A DNA stretch of 64,000 nt from Asparagopsis taxiformis (GCA_030407315.1 JALQPE010001937.1:1-64000), one strand, 5' to 3'. Shown: positions 45,901 to 56,228, numbered from the stretch's first letter. The notes: generated by a model from the letters alone, not told the origin. Program-made: numbers and translations.

Positions 45901-45987
45901 ATGCACTGGTCGGACCACCGTTTCTATCTCAACCGCTTCTACACCAACACTGATTACCAGTTCACAGATGATAATGAAGAAGAATAA
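42946..45987 (+). CDS. Plavaka/EnSpm-like DDE transposase (copy 2)
   Basis: Encodes exactly the same 1013-residue protein as 2917-5958. I noticed one silent C-to-T change (Ile codon near 44779). Domain content is as in copy 1: N-terminal C2HC finger, SDKS, GYLP, LHNLHLG and GPYEH motifs. Perfect protein conservation, while two neighbouring genes carry frameshifts, either reflects very recent duplication with sequencing noise or selection on the transposase alone. Confidence 0.8.
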   Translation: MECKYEGCFYYCVDAYALALHERTCRYRFNPSPQHFNNARVPAVTHEPARNGDHDSPQPSSPDPESGRASSSDSPCDASLPPTSTPSRADLLVQSLAASLTTLEYKAGAGRVSEVITILQDPAFSLEKFNSAVRTVEECRHVTASMVETHFRTEGYKSHIIPDKTGKYSAQLYLRDPVDMLRRQLALANDQNTLFHPSPQTAPDGTAIFSHPLHTEFAKTLHQVTRQRVQLSEDPQVVWAEENDPTASSFAGLLQVYSDKSSTSLKSSAIVAYPIHVTLLNFSAPLRRHCIRTGLTIVGYLPYIVNPSSNALFGDEMPTTSSSASRARKIDILHKALEKVFSSLSTAFSSGFPCTDSTATARQCFPILANYCCDFPEAKELSCTRNSTTTTHPCHRCYIPATQLESTAPHQPRSLDDTRSACQESAQEHTTAPLEALSLLEQHSVLESTALLPTNSPLDPYNIFSFEPLHNLHLGISKLIKQCIVHRLSSPDLTTTTASHSGTPRTFKKVKKSILAGSNSILSAIERDYYITGLHVDFSKGEKGTNLNGLFTEDGIRGMLAAKDYHHVDMVFPFIAAFIDTCCDEVDTAPLTSICTQYSDLVAWVMKRGRIKHWTAAELQSLQNSISYFKQSMLSTLGPFHTTGLKTFKFHLLDHLPGDLQRYGALEHIDAGPYEHSHLLFKQSYRKTSRRRSTAMEETIRHMEFSLATPTRHTPSNTLGNPRMISPTDGAVLVRDGFTVALHDFASLLPDATLLVADIDGQPDPATLLPLHNSSFPSGTITLFQQLGDTAAQAFLTLARLRATAEGPPIHDMDISVTVVKSAYVMGGYVPDADDFDPHSGMLRPTNVSRHKQQRVFATSSFGPAKRSQYSFVVISGTADDYRTIWVGRVLALVRLQSPNLFQPVELAFVQYMTCFAPKTAVEKSLGCICLKWSTWDPDNGSVDSNDTASHSAGGPWFDLIPASTISGTVHIVRSNFPVKPFTKQMHWSDHRFYLNRFYTNTDYQFTDDNEEE

Positions 45988-46064
45988 ATCTAAATCGCAG
46001 CACTCTATTGATAATGTACTACATGAAAAACCTTCTAGTCAACGTCACATTTACTGCACTAATT

Positions 46065-48349
46065 TCAACCATCCTCCATTACGCCAAAACCGTTATCAGC
46101 AGTGGCTGCATGGCGCCGCTCCATGCCCCCATACTGTGGGGCATTGATTTCGACATTCAGGTTTGCACTCAGGTGTCCAGCATATGGGTCAACGACGAAA
46201 AGTTCTGCGCCAATTAGTCCTTGCGCAATCACACAATCCATTACAGCACCGAGGTTTGACGTAATATGCGATTGAATCCAATCCTCGGACACTAGAACAA
46301 GTGATGAGCAGCGGTTTACATCATCAACGACATGAACAATTCCAGACCCCTCTCCGCTTTGCCACACTTCAACAGCCTCTCTCGTCACAGTACGGCTTGC
46401 AAACACATGCCGTGACTGTGCACTAGTCCGCTGTTCGCTCTCGACAACGTCCGTTTCTTCCCTTGCTTGCGAGCCTTGGAGACAAGACATGCAGTACACC
46501 ACCATACCAACTAATTGCTGAAAAGCTACCCCCACATATTGACTGTACCGCCTTGTAAACTCCTTCTGCCGTGCACCTCCTTTCCCCTTCGGTTCATCCA
46601 AACACTCCACAGTAGTCACTAGCCAAGCATCCAGGCGCGCCAGCGTTAGTATGCTCGTCTCTATGTCCATTACTTGTTCTGGTCGTATCGAATAACCCCT
46701 GAAGATGTCCAGCACATTCACAGCTACTCGGTTGTTAAACCATGCATCACCATTCACTTCCATTTCGAAGCTGTCAGGAACCATGCCTTTGCTGTATCGC
46801 AGCTCTGAGAACGGTGCCGTTCGCCACCTCCCCATATCCAAATCACCGTTACTTTCCCGTTTCAAAAGCTTCTCAGACGCTTCGCGCTTTTGTTCCTCTC
46901 GCTCGTCCATCTCAGCTCGCGTCGTCAGCATCGTGCATCTAGACATTAATTTCGTGTACCCCAGCGAACCGAACAATCTGTCCCTCGCATTACGCTTCCG
47001 TGCACTCATCACGTCGGACAGTTTCTGCGTCACCTTCACTTTCAATTCCTTGCTCCCCGCCACAGCCTCTTGACAGCACACACGCTGCTCCTCATCGGAA
47101 AACACATCACACCACGGACTTTGACGCAGTACGTGTCGCACCAAGTCATTCAGCAGATCACTCTCGTCCCTGTACGAAGGTGTATACCACTGCAGATTCT
47201 TGATGATATAGCCCGGAGGGGTAGCAATATATCCTACACCGTTTTCGCTCCAAAGGGTCCCTTCTACCGGCTCTACCTCGATGGTACGTCCAGTCCAACG
47301 TCTCTGCGTTTGTTCCGCTATAGGGTCCAGCTCCATAGTCTCGTTCTTGCACCACTTTGTCAGGTTTTCCTCAACCGCCCTAAGAACTCCAAGGTATTTC
47401 ACAGGAATGGCTTTCTGTATTTTCGACTTACCGCCACCGTGATCACTGATTCTACCTGTTCTCGCAATTGCAGTAAGGCTGGCATTTTCCGCCTGCAGAG
47501 TCTTCACCTTAGCCTCCAACGCAACTATCTCCGTGGTGAGCGCCTTGTTTGCTATGTCCTGGCTAAACACTTTTTTTTCCAGCTCCGCGATCTTCTTCTT
47601 CTGCGCATTGATGCGACTCGCCATTAAATCGATGGATTCCGGCGGATGCAACCTCTCTGCCCTCACCGTCCCCCCATCTCCACGCTATCGGGAATATGAT
47701 GTCCTCCATCGCCAATAGCCTGACGTCGCGGGGGCGTTACGCGCATATTTGGCACCAATGACAGTCTGTTGTGACGAGGCCCGCACTCCGGCTGCTCTCT
47801 CCCCTCAGTACCACCTGACCGCCGATGATAGTTGGCATCCTGTGAACGTTGCTCAGAAACAACATCCCTTGCCGCTATCCTCGGGTCCCTGACTGCATTA
47901 CCTGCTGGGGCTGATGTACTCGGCATAGTTGGCGCAGTGGGGGTCACAGCCTCCAGTGTCTCGGGAACCCCCGGCTGGGACTCCGTCTGCAGCACCTCCG
48001 CATCTGCCGACCCGGGAGGAACTACCTTTGCCATAGCACTCTGCCGCAATTCCAACATGTTTTGAGCCACTATCATGTCATCATCATGATGTTCACTGTC
48101 CCTGCGAGCACGCTTGCCTCGGTCAAGCCCCATCTCTCTCCGCGCCGTTCCTCCTTCCTCACTTTCTCGCTGCGGATCCCCAGTTCTGCGCCGGTCCGTC
48201 TTGCGACTACCGGACCGCGGTTCAATGCTGCCGGTAGGCCCAGACCGCTTCTTCGCACGGGATTGTCGGGCACTCGATACAGCAGCTGCTGACCGGGTTT
48301 TCTGGAGGCCCGGAGGCTTTGGAGCTTTCTTCGCAATACGCGGCGGCAT
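46065..48349 (-). pseudogene. Coiled-coil transposon protein, copy 2 (frameshifted)
   Basis: Same gene as 6036-8321, but one base is missing in ccatctc(g)cacgc near 47680, splitting the frame into about 228 N-terminal and 533 C-terminal codons. Sequence on both sides is otherwise unchanged. A single-base loss in a short C-rich stretch could be a true mutation or an assembly error. Confidence 0.75.
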
Positions 48350-48587
48350 AATGAAGCTTTCCCGGAAGCGATGGAACGATTGAGTTGCACGAGATACAAA
48401 AAAGATTGCTGTATAGTGTCGGTAACCACAACGGTCTGCGATGAACGTTCAGGTCAGGTCAAGTACCGGATAATACGCCAACAGCCCAGATTGTATACGG
48501 TAGGCAGTCATCAACAGTATTTAATGAGGTACAATTACAGCTGTCGAGCTAGGCCGCGAGCACCCCTATGTCCGGAAGACGTCCTGA

Positions 48588-48791
48588 TTTGAATTAAAAT
48601 TTGGGCTATTCTCAAAAACATGCACATGTGAACATGTTTTTGAGATGGGGGTGTGCCGTACGGCACTTTCGACCGCCCAAATCGATGTTTTTTGCAATAT
48701 TTTTTTCTGCCCTGAATTGTAGAATTTCTGGGCCGGACAGCAATGCAACTGAGCTGGACATCCACCGGGCGTCCATTTCAACTTGGTCGTG
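48588..48791 (-). repeat. Palindrome repeat H (copy 2 of repeat A)
   Basis: GTGCCGTACGGCAC at 48653-48666 plus the CTCAAAAACATG hairpin; counterpart of 8560-8763. Confidence 0.85.
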
Positions 48792-49008
48792 TATTTTGCA
48801 TCTGCACGCATAACAGCATCCAAGCAGTCAGGTTCACTGCTCGGACGAAGTGCATCTAGAGTGTGAACGATTGGTTTTTGACAGGCGAGTACTGCTCAAT
48901 AGGTTTCACCCTGGAGTAATGGTGGCTGGACATGCTGCATTATATGATATACTTCAACTCTGGAACGTAGCTTTATTTGTAGTCGAAATGAAAACATCTT
49001 TCGTGACC

Positions 49009-50036
49009 CTAATTCCATGCTCTAAACGCTGTCCCATAATGAACGTAGAGCTCCTGCCCCGGACGGATATCGCGGATTGCACGTACTACAATGATCTTCG
49101 GATTTTCTAGGTCCTTCGCCTTGAGCTTCTTCCCCGTCGAACCGCTGCTGTAGTTCTCGACAAACTCAACGTTGGCCATCCGCCTGGTGTCTTCCGCCGG
49201 AGTGTCCTCACCTCGCAAATACCGCGGGTCGTTGATGAACTGCGCCGAACAGAACGGAGCCGGAACAATCCAAATTGGATGCTCGATGTTTTCGTCGTCC
49301 TCCGCTGTTGCATACAGCTTGATGGCATACATCAAGAATGTTTCCTTCGTTATCGCCATGTGACCCTCTCCGTACGCGAACCTCATCGACTCCTTGCTCA
49401 TATCAGAGTACACAACAGTTCCGTAGTATGCACATACTTCGTCGCCAACATTAAATGTCTGTTCAGCGAAGAGCCCTCTTCCTGCATTTGGATGCTTAAT
49501 CAGCGATGGTCGAACGCTCAATTTTTTCGCAACACAATCGTGTGCCCGCATCACGCGAGGGTTTTCAGTTTGCAACCAGCGGCGCAGGGAAGGTGGCCAA
49601 TAATGTACCGGTTTTTCCATGTGCTCGTGCGACGCAATCGACTCTGGGCACAGCTGCCAGAGGTACTGCCGAATATATTTCGGGAACCTCTGGTACAGGG
49701 GAAGGCCAGGTGGGGTTCGATGATCCTGCGTTCCCTCTGCGTACGCATCGTGACAGAGGGGGACGCCAAGAACTTCTCAGCACTCTGTTTCGCTTCTGTC
49801 GTGACCCTCATGTCAGTGTTGTTTGAAAGAATTACACGTGACATGACTGCACACAGCTTTGGAAGCGATCGTGCCACACACAATTTGTCCATGTCACTGC
49901 CAACGAAAACACGGTGCTCAGGCAAGCTCATAGCTGCTTCTCCCGTTGCGAAAGTGCCAGAGAATGGATCGACAACAATATCACCAGGCTGTGAATGCTG
50001 GCTGATCAACTCCATCATGAGAGCGACGCTCTTCTG
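49009..50036 (-). pseudogene. DNA methyltransferase-SET, 3' part, copy 2 (frameshifted)
   Basis: Counterpart of 8981-10009, cut by the same Ty3 insertion with the same TTCTG at 50032-50036. It additionally lost one G in a G-run (ggtgggggtt became ggtggggtt, near 49712), which separates motif I (DPFSGTFATG) from the SET domain. The SET part (NAGRGLFA to VHYGTAF) is intact from about 49620 down. Confidence 0.8.
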
Positions 50037-50824
50037 TGTAGGACCAGCCGGGGTGGCGATCGCTAAGGGAGTTCTAGAATTGCAGCCGTGTCAGGGCGAG
50101 GTGAACCGTAACGCGCTGGTTGAACTTGCGTTCGCGCGTCGCTCGGTCGCGCTGGCGAACGGGTGGTACAACGGCGGAACGCGTAGGGAACGATCGCAAC
50201 ACGGGATTCGCGGGCCGGCGCAAGCCGTGATCTCAGGGGGAGATCACCGAGTAAACTCGAGCACAACGCGATCCACACAGGGTTCGTAAATCCCTGGCCT
50301 AGTGGCGTGCGACGTAACGCGCGCTATCGCGGTGCGACGCGGTTCGACGATCGGTTTATGCGCAGCGCGCACGCGAACGTCGGCGATCGTGAGCAACCCG
50401 CACGCAACGTTTCAACGCAATCGGTCCTCGCGATTCGCTAAACGCTTAACTCGTAGCTGCGAAGATGCTGCCTGTTTATTGGTAAGGTGCGAAGCAGAAC
50501 GACCATTAATAGATAACTACTAAGGACAGGTTGTCCTTGCGCGGCCGGCCGGCGCCGCTCGCTCGCACGCAAAAGGGAAATATTTGGGAAAAAGACTTTC
50601 GTCATAAAAAACCCAAAAAGGGGAAATAAAGGGAAATTCGTAGAATTCGCTACACGTGGCGCCGGGCTCGTAATCGCACGCGTTCGCGCTGACGTGCCAT
50701 GACACGTAATAGTATCGCCACGCGTATGCTCGCTTACTAACTAACTAAACGCGGATGCACGGGGGCTCAACTCGACGCTATCGCTCCAACCCGCGCGCGC
50801 GCTCGCAACATAAATTGCATCACA
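50037..50824 (-). repeat. LTR of the Ty3 insertion in copy 2
   Basis: 788 bp, same site as 10010. At the positions that differ between the two LTRs of copy 1, this LTR mostly carries the right-LTR state (acgtaacg, agataac, cgtatgct), but ctaaacgc as in the left LTR. A GGGGGGAG polypurine tract on minus abuts it at 50825-50832, as in copy 1. Confidence 0.92.
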
Positions 50825-51006
50825 CTCCCCCCGACTAACTTCAAAGCGCGTCCCCGCGCGTCATCTCTTCCTGCGTATCCTTTGCCTTTTTCTTCTTTCT
50901 GTCCACTCTCCTCCTGTCGATCCTCTCTCTCTCTTTCTATCCTTCTTCTCTCCTTGGTCACTCGCCTCCGTTGTTTCGCTCTTTGCCGCACGCGTTTGCT
51001 TTCGTT

Positions 51007-51688
51007 ATGGCGCACGACGGTGATACCCTTCCTAGCTGGCTGCGCGCCAGTGTCCCTTCAGGCGAAGAAGCTGCGACGCCGATATGTTCGCCATCGGCGG
51101 CTCCGCGTCCCGCTTCGCCATCTCCTATGAGCCCCGAGAGCCCATTTTATCTGTCAATGGCCCAAGCTTCGTCTGCCAGCGCGCCGGTTGCCGCGTCGTC
51201 AAGTGCGCATAACGCGGATAATGTCGGTGCGTCGTCGGGTGTCGTTGCGACAGTGGATGTAACCGCTACACCCGCGGCTGGGAGTCGTGCCAACGTTGGC
51301 GTGCCTCTTCGTTCCGTACCTGCCCCTTCTTCCGTGTCGCTCCCTTCGGCCGCGCAGCGTGTCCCCGTCGCCGCTCCGCGTGCGCGTTATGACGACCCTT
51401 CTGCGTTCCGGTTCCTGCCGCGCGCGATGCCAACTTGGTCCGAATTGAGTCGCGTCCAATATTTTCCCCGGCGTTTCCTGTGGACGCGTATCGCCGATGT
51501 CAACCGCTATGCGGTATTGCCTGGCCACAAGAACGCGCAAGCTGTATGGGATGCGCGACGCGAGGCGGCGTGGTGCGACTTGGCTGTACCTTCGAACCTG
51601 CCTTGCGACACTTACTTTCTAGAGGACGCGGCGGACGAGCGGTTGGTGCGTCACTTGGCTCGTCTTCGCACAATGCGCCGCGACGAGT
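51007..51688 (+). pseudogene. Truncated antisense ORF of the Ty3 element, copy 2
   Basis: The first 227 codons match the 940-aa antisense ORF. At 51688/51689 the match stops abruptly after gacgagt, and the frame ends four codons into foreign sequence that starts CACTACGG. It was broken by the insertion of the next element. Confidence 0.85.
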
Positions 51689-51711
51689 CACTACGGTGTT
51701 GAGAATGAAAA

Positions 51712-52020
51712 CAGACAGTAAATTTACTGTCTGAGACAGTAAAATTTACTGTCTGGAAATTTCAGAATACTGCTGCAGCAGTAAACTGGCACGAAATCTG
51801 GACAGTACCAAAAACAGTAAAATTTACTGTCCAGAACAGTAAATTTTACTGTCCGGAAGTGTTGCCGCCAGACAGTATGTGCAGACAGTACATTTTACTG
51901 TCTGAGACAATACATTGTACTGTATTACTGCACTGTCTGGGGAAATCTGTAGACAGTAGTGTAGATAGCAAATTGTATTGTCTGCGGGTAGTACCGTGCA
52001 TTGTTTGACAACACTGTCTG
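51712..52020. repeat. Subterminal palindromes ACAGTAAATTTACTGT
   Basis: A perfect 22-bp palindrome at 51712-51733 is followed by a series of full or half sites (gacagtaaaatttactgtc, cagtaaattttactgtcc, gacagtacattttactgtc and others) at roughly 25-60 bp spacing. They are good candidates for a dimeric binding protein near the transposon end. Confidence 0.85.
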
Positions 52021-52551
52021 GTGGAGTGGACTTAGAGGAAATATGGAGCATAGTGTTGGTGTGAAGGTAAATATTGGAATGGTGTGTGGTATACGACTAT
52101 ATTAATTGTGATGGTGCTTTACAGATAGTTGGGTGCGGGGAAGCTAGATGCTGAATAGGACGTTGGAGAAAGGAAGATTGGGAGAACAGAACATATCTGG
52201 TTTGTCTCACCGTAAGGAGAGAATGTACATAGTAGCTATAATATGTTGAGTTTAGCATTTCAAATTATACCTATCTATCTTTGCATTGAAAGTGTCTAGT
52301 AGGAGACGTCAGTCTGGTAGCGAGGTGTGGTATGCACAGGACGTGGGTGGTGGCAAAGGAAAGAATACGCACCATCCACCACTAAATTATGAAAAATAAC
52401 CGTTACGGAGCACTGGGAAGCATTATTATTATGTAGAGTAGACCAGGATGGATGCATCCACTGAAATGATATTTGCTACAACACTGCTGTACTAAGCGTG
52501 ACATCCTTCAAAGCAATTCTCCTTTTAGCAAACTCCAATTGCAAGGTCAAG
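52021..52551. other. Region upstream of the 508-aa gene
   Basis: About 530 bases without a gene; presumably leader and promoter for the plus-strand gene at 52552. No motif that I can defend. Confidence 0.4.
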
Positions 52552-54078
52552 ATGAATCCCGAAACCTCCGTAAGCATCGCCGCATTTTCCGAAATAACGC
52601 GTGAGGGCTTTTCGAACATCACTGCAGAGTTGAAAGCCCTGAGTGATAAAATGGATGCCGTCGAGAAGAGCACCATTCAATTACGCGAGACTCTCGGAAA
52701 TGTCGCCAAGACTGTCTCCATGCTAAACACCGATATGCAGGAGGTCAAGAGCATCGTCGATGGGCTTCTGAGCCAGGGACAAGGACATCCGAAGAAGATC
52801 GCCTCCGAGAAGGACAGGGAACGTCTCCGCATTGCGCAGGATGCGGAGAAATCGTTCACGTTCGAAATGGTGTGTGCTGTGCTGTGTGCTGTTGTTCCAA
52901 CGTACACGAAGGCAATGGTGGATAAGAGGGATAGGCATTTCAACGGATGCCAGCTAATCAATACGCTGATGTTCGCCAGGCAGAGCAATGAGCGAAAGGA
53001 TGTGTTCAATAGGACGCTTGCCGGCCGGAACCACATTGAATTGCGCTGCCAAGTTGTGACCTCTTTAATCAAGAATACGTGTCAAAACAATTCTTTCAGA
53101 GAGGGAGGAGACCGTTCCAGCTCCAATGGAACGTCGGAAGGTATCGAACGGTGGAGGGCGCGGGGGTATGTGACTACCGGGACCATTGAGGAGACAATTC
53201 GCGGAACGGACTCTGCTCGCATGGATGGAATGCATGGGACGTCCGAGGGAAGTGATGGGGCCGCTCGAAAGCAGAAGCGAAGAAAGGTTGGAGACAATGG
53301 GCCGTTGCACAGAAAGGAGGTAGGCATCACTGTGACGAAATCGGCACTCACAGCAGTGACCGGGTTTATGAACAAGTCCAGAGATCATGTGCGAAACCGG
53401 TTCATCCGAGATCTTGGATTCGTTCTATACAGTGGGTTTCAAGGTTCAGTCCGAATGGAGCATCATTTGCACGACGGTGGGCTGGACATTGAGTCAGTTC
53501 CAAGTCTGTACTCGGCGCAGAGGAAAATGAATGCAGCGGAGCGTGCAGCAATGGATGACAAGAATATGAAGATTCTTCGCGACTTCATTGCAGTGCGAAA
53601 AGAAATGCTATTCAAAGTCGAGTACGAAGTTCAAATAATTGGAGAACCGGACAAGAGGTTTTTGACTAGGAGGATCAATTTAGTAGAGGTTGCACTGAAC
53701 TTTGCAGTCGCCTACACGCAATGTTCTGATAAGAACATGTTCCTGCGACGTTCAGAATACTCCTTGCAATTCATCTACATACTTGCATACGGGTTCCGAA
53801 CGATTTTGAAATTTCAAAGTGGAACAGAGGTGGAAGGAGCGCAAATCCGGGAAATCAATGAAGCAGTGAAACTGCTTCTTCCCGGGGAGCGGGTGAGTAG
53901 TCGGTTCATGAATGAGGAGGTTTTGACTATATCGCGTGATAGATATGAAGAACTGAACGTAGACGATGGGGGGGAATCAGTGCTGGAGGAGAGCTTCAGG
54001 TCTATGGAAGAGGACGGAGGAGATGCAGAATATGTGAAGGTATTCGTCGATGATGAAATCGAGAATGAAGGGGAGTAG
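52552..54078 (+). CDS. Coiled-coil transposon protein (508 aa)
   Basis: No named family. I took ATG 52552 (MNPETSVSIAAFSE); the frame extends a few codons upstream without an ATG. Residues about 15-80 form a coiled coil (GFSNITAELKALSDKMDAVE...). A middle helical region with MVCAVLCAVVPTYTKAMVDK follows, then a Gly/Arg/Lys-rich linker with an NLS-like KQKRRK. A block starts VTKSALTAVTGFMNKSRDHV and runs through Arg-Asn-Arg-Phe to Gly-Phe, comparable in spacing and residues to VTQKLSDVMSARKRNARDRL...GY in the 761-aa protein of the other transposon. The C-terminus is acidic. It is probably the equivalent accessory DNA-binding or oligomerising protein; homology should be tested by profile comparison. 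Confidence 0.6.
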   Translation: MNPETSVSIAAFSEITREGFSNITAELKALSDKMDAVEKSTIQLRETLGNVAKTVSMLNTDMQEVKSIVDGLLSQGQGHPKKIASEKDRERLRIAQDAEKSFTFEMVCAVLCAVVPTYTKAMVDKRDRHFNGCQLINTLMFARQSNERKDVFNRTLAGRNHIELRCQVVTSLIKNTCQNNSFREGGDRSSSNGTSEGIERWRARGYVTTGTIEETIRGTDSARMDGMHGTSEGSDGAARKQKRRKVGDNGPLHRKEVGITVTKSALTAVTGFMNKSRDHVRNRFIRDLGFVLYSGFQGSVRMEHHLHDGGLDIESVPSLYSAQRKMNAAERAAMDDKNMKILRDFIAVRKEMLFKVEYEVQIIGEPDKRFLTRRINLVEVALNFAVAYTQCSDKNMFLRRSEYSLQFIYILAYGFRTILKFQSGTEVEGAQIREINEAVKLLLPGERVSSRFMNEEVLTISRDRYEELNVDDGGESVLEESFRSMEEDGGDAEYVKVFVDDEIENEGE

Positions 54079-54353
54079 TATCGGATGAAACCAGTTTCGG
54101 TGTAGTAGACGAAGAATGAAGAAATAAAATTTCTGTTGAGGTGAATTTTGTAATAGATGGAAGTAGATAGGTGCGAGACATCAGGAAACCAGTCAGACGA
54201 TAGTGTCAAGTCGAAGGAACAGCGCAGAGACAGGTAGTGGAATAGTCGAAGTAGGAAGGGGCGAGGGTATCCGTCTTTACTAGAAATTGATGGCCACAGG
54301 AGCTCTAGAATGGAATACCCAGGAACAGGATAACTACGGATAGGTGTGCTTTA

Positions 54354-55715
54354 TCATTTTTGCTCCGGACTGCAGGTGGCAGGTGGAGGAGAGGGTGGGT
54401 GGGTAGTGTCTGAATCCGCATTGAAGCCAAGACGAGAGATAGCCTCATAGCCAATGTCTTCAAGCTCCTGGCATATAGTAGTACCACTGAAAATACAGCA
54501 AGGTAAGCGTAGATGTAGTGTACCAAACGTCTCTGCGGTTGATAGAGGCTGGAAAGTGCTGTAACAAGCTCGGCGCTGAATACGTCTCCACAGTAACGAA
54601 AACGTTGCTCCATAAGTAACAGTAGCCTTATCACGTAGGTGGAAAGAGTCCACGATGCTAGACTGTGATAGTTGGCTAAGACATAGGGGATGTAAAAATG
54701 TATTGTTGACATGGTCAAACTCGTAGGAGTCTCTGCAAAGAACTGTCATACGTTGGTCTGGGCTGGACAGGACGTAAGCAGATGAGCCGACGAGAAATGC
54801 GGAAGAAGGAGCATCATGAGAGCAGTCAACGTCGACTAGATTTCCTAAAATTCGGACAATCGATGAGCTGCCTCCATCGCGTTCCGCCCTGCTCTTCACC
54901 AATATTTTCTGGAACCCGTGTTGCGAGGTACCTATGGAGTCACATAGTGCCTGAAAGGTGGGGAAAATGATGGAAAGATCCGACTCATTTCCAGAGGGAA
55001 AGGTGATGTCCTCAAAGGACGGCAGGAAGAGAACATCACGATTCTCTTTCGCCTTGCATTGAATGGCAATAGTGCGGAATTGAGCAAGGGAGCAGTCAGC
55101 CTGTACTCTGATTTCTTCTTGCGATGTTTGTCGCATTCCCCTGGAGTGCTCGGATTTTGTCATCCGGAGGGAGAGGGGCTTGTCCGTGTACACACCAAGC
55201 TTCTGAAACAGAATGCTACATACAGTCAGAGCAGAGGAGGTCATGGAGCTGTTGGAATCGAATGGAGGGGGAAGAGGATGTTTGGCAGCTGACTCCAGCT
55301 TTTCCAATCTTGCCAGCATTTCTGCTATGGTCTTCTTCATTTGATCCGCAGTGCAATCTTGAAGGATGCCGCGGTGGCGGTGGCGAGTGTGGTCAATGCC
55401 GTAGTCCGGGTCTCTCTCTGCTGGGGATGCAGGTGAGTCCATACTGCGAAGCTCACCACTTCGCCACGGGAGAACCCTTCCGGAATCCTTGTCGACGAGC
55501 TCGTTACGATCTGAAATCTTGACTTGAGAAAGGGTAGAGTCGAAACCATATTCAGCTTTGTATTCGAGCAATGCATGGAGGAATGGGTCTGTTTCGGTCT
55601 TGACCTGAGTAATTTCCTTGACGATTGCAGACCACCACACAATTTTTCGTTTCCTCCCAAACGGCCGAAGTTCCCATTGAACTTCTATAACGTCGTTTGG
55701 AGCGAGAGGAAGCAT
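54354..55715 (-). CDS. Unknown protein with possible SH3/Tudor-like N-terminus (453 aa)
   Basis: The ATG at 55715 opens MLPLAPNDVIEVQWELRPFG. Residues about 8-85 alternate hydrophobic and polar positions with conserved-looking Trp-Trp (IVWWSAIVKEI), Gly-Phe and an SGRVLPWR end, reminiscent of a Tudor- or SH3-like barrel that reads methylated tails. This is a weak structural guess. A short Leu/Glu coiled coil (MLARLEKLESAAK) follows, then an unassigned mixed region of about 300 residues. It starts 513 bp from the divergent ParB-methyltransferase-SET gene, suggesting shared control. It has no visible counterpart in the other transposon. Confidence 0.5.
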   Translation of the reverse strand: MLPLAPNDVIEVQWELRPFGRKRKIVWWSAIVKEITQVKTETDPFLHALLEYKAEYGFDSTLSQVKISDRNELVDKDSGRVLPWRSGELRSMDSPASPAERDPDYGIDHTRHRHRGILQDCTADQMKKTIAEMLARLEKLESAAKHPLPPPFDSNSSMTSSALTVCSILFQKLGVYTDKPLSLRMTKSEHSRGMRQTSQEEIRVQADCSLAQFRTIAIQCKAKENRDVLFLPSFEDITFPSGNESDLSIIFPTFQALCDSIGTSQHGFQKILVKSRAERDGGSSSIVRILGNLVDVDCSHDAPSSAFLVGSSAYVLSSPDQRMTVLCRDSYEFDHVNNTFLHPLCLSQLSQSSIVDSFHLRDKATVTYGATFSLLWRRIQRRACYSTFQPLSTAETFGTLHLRLPCCIFSGTTICQELEDIGYEAISRLGFNADSDTTHPPSPPPATCSPEQK

Positions 55716-56228
55716 GTTGGGATAGCTATGGGATAGAATTGTTGTATTAGTGAAAGCCTAACCGTTACCTTCTGCTAAAGAGTAGTATATACTAGGAGGA
55801 TTGGAAAGGTCCAGAAGAGATGTTTAGGTGGTGTAGAAATAGAATGGACAATTGACAAAATTGACACGTCAGTGTGGATGATGTCTGCCATGAACTGATT
55901 GCAGCATAAAATTTGATGTGAATAATCGTTCTAGAAGTGAATGTCGGATGCATACGATTGGACTACAAAGATACGCTTAGAGATGTTACGGGGCCCAATA
56001 AATTGCATGGAAAAATATTTTGAGTATTACTTTAGTATTACATTGATTATTGAGCTAACAGTCGATGTAGTTATCTTGTAAAGGTTCGGACAGGGGTGGA
56101 AAGGAAACAGCCACCGAAGTGCTACCACTCGCTGACACTTTGTTTTAAACAACCAACTTCTGCTTTGCGCCACCCTGGTCAAGCAGCAACCAACTATCCC
56201 TTTCTTAAAAACTCTACCTTTGTTCGCC
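55716..56228. promoter_or_regulatory. Divergent intergenic region between the 453-aa and ParB-MTase-SET genes
   Basis: 513 bp between two divergent ATG codons, so it should contain both promoters. AT-rich stretches include tagtatatacta near 55783. I see no copy of the palindrome families here, and no specific element can be assigned with confidence. Confidence 0.35.

Larger units (their letters stand above)
40254..51688. mobile_element. Giant transposon, copy 2 (interrupted at 51689)
   Basis: Collinear with 258-11660 at well above 99 percent identity by eye: terminal repeats, leader, transposase, coiled-coil gene, palindrome repeat, 3' part of the methyltransferase-SET gene and the first part of the same Ty3 insertion. 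It differs by array length at the end, isolated substitutions and several one-base indels. At 51689 it is interrupted by a CACTA-type element; the remainder should lie beyond 64000. Confidence 0.8.
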
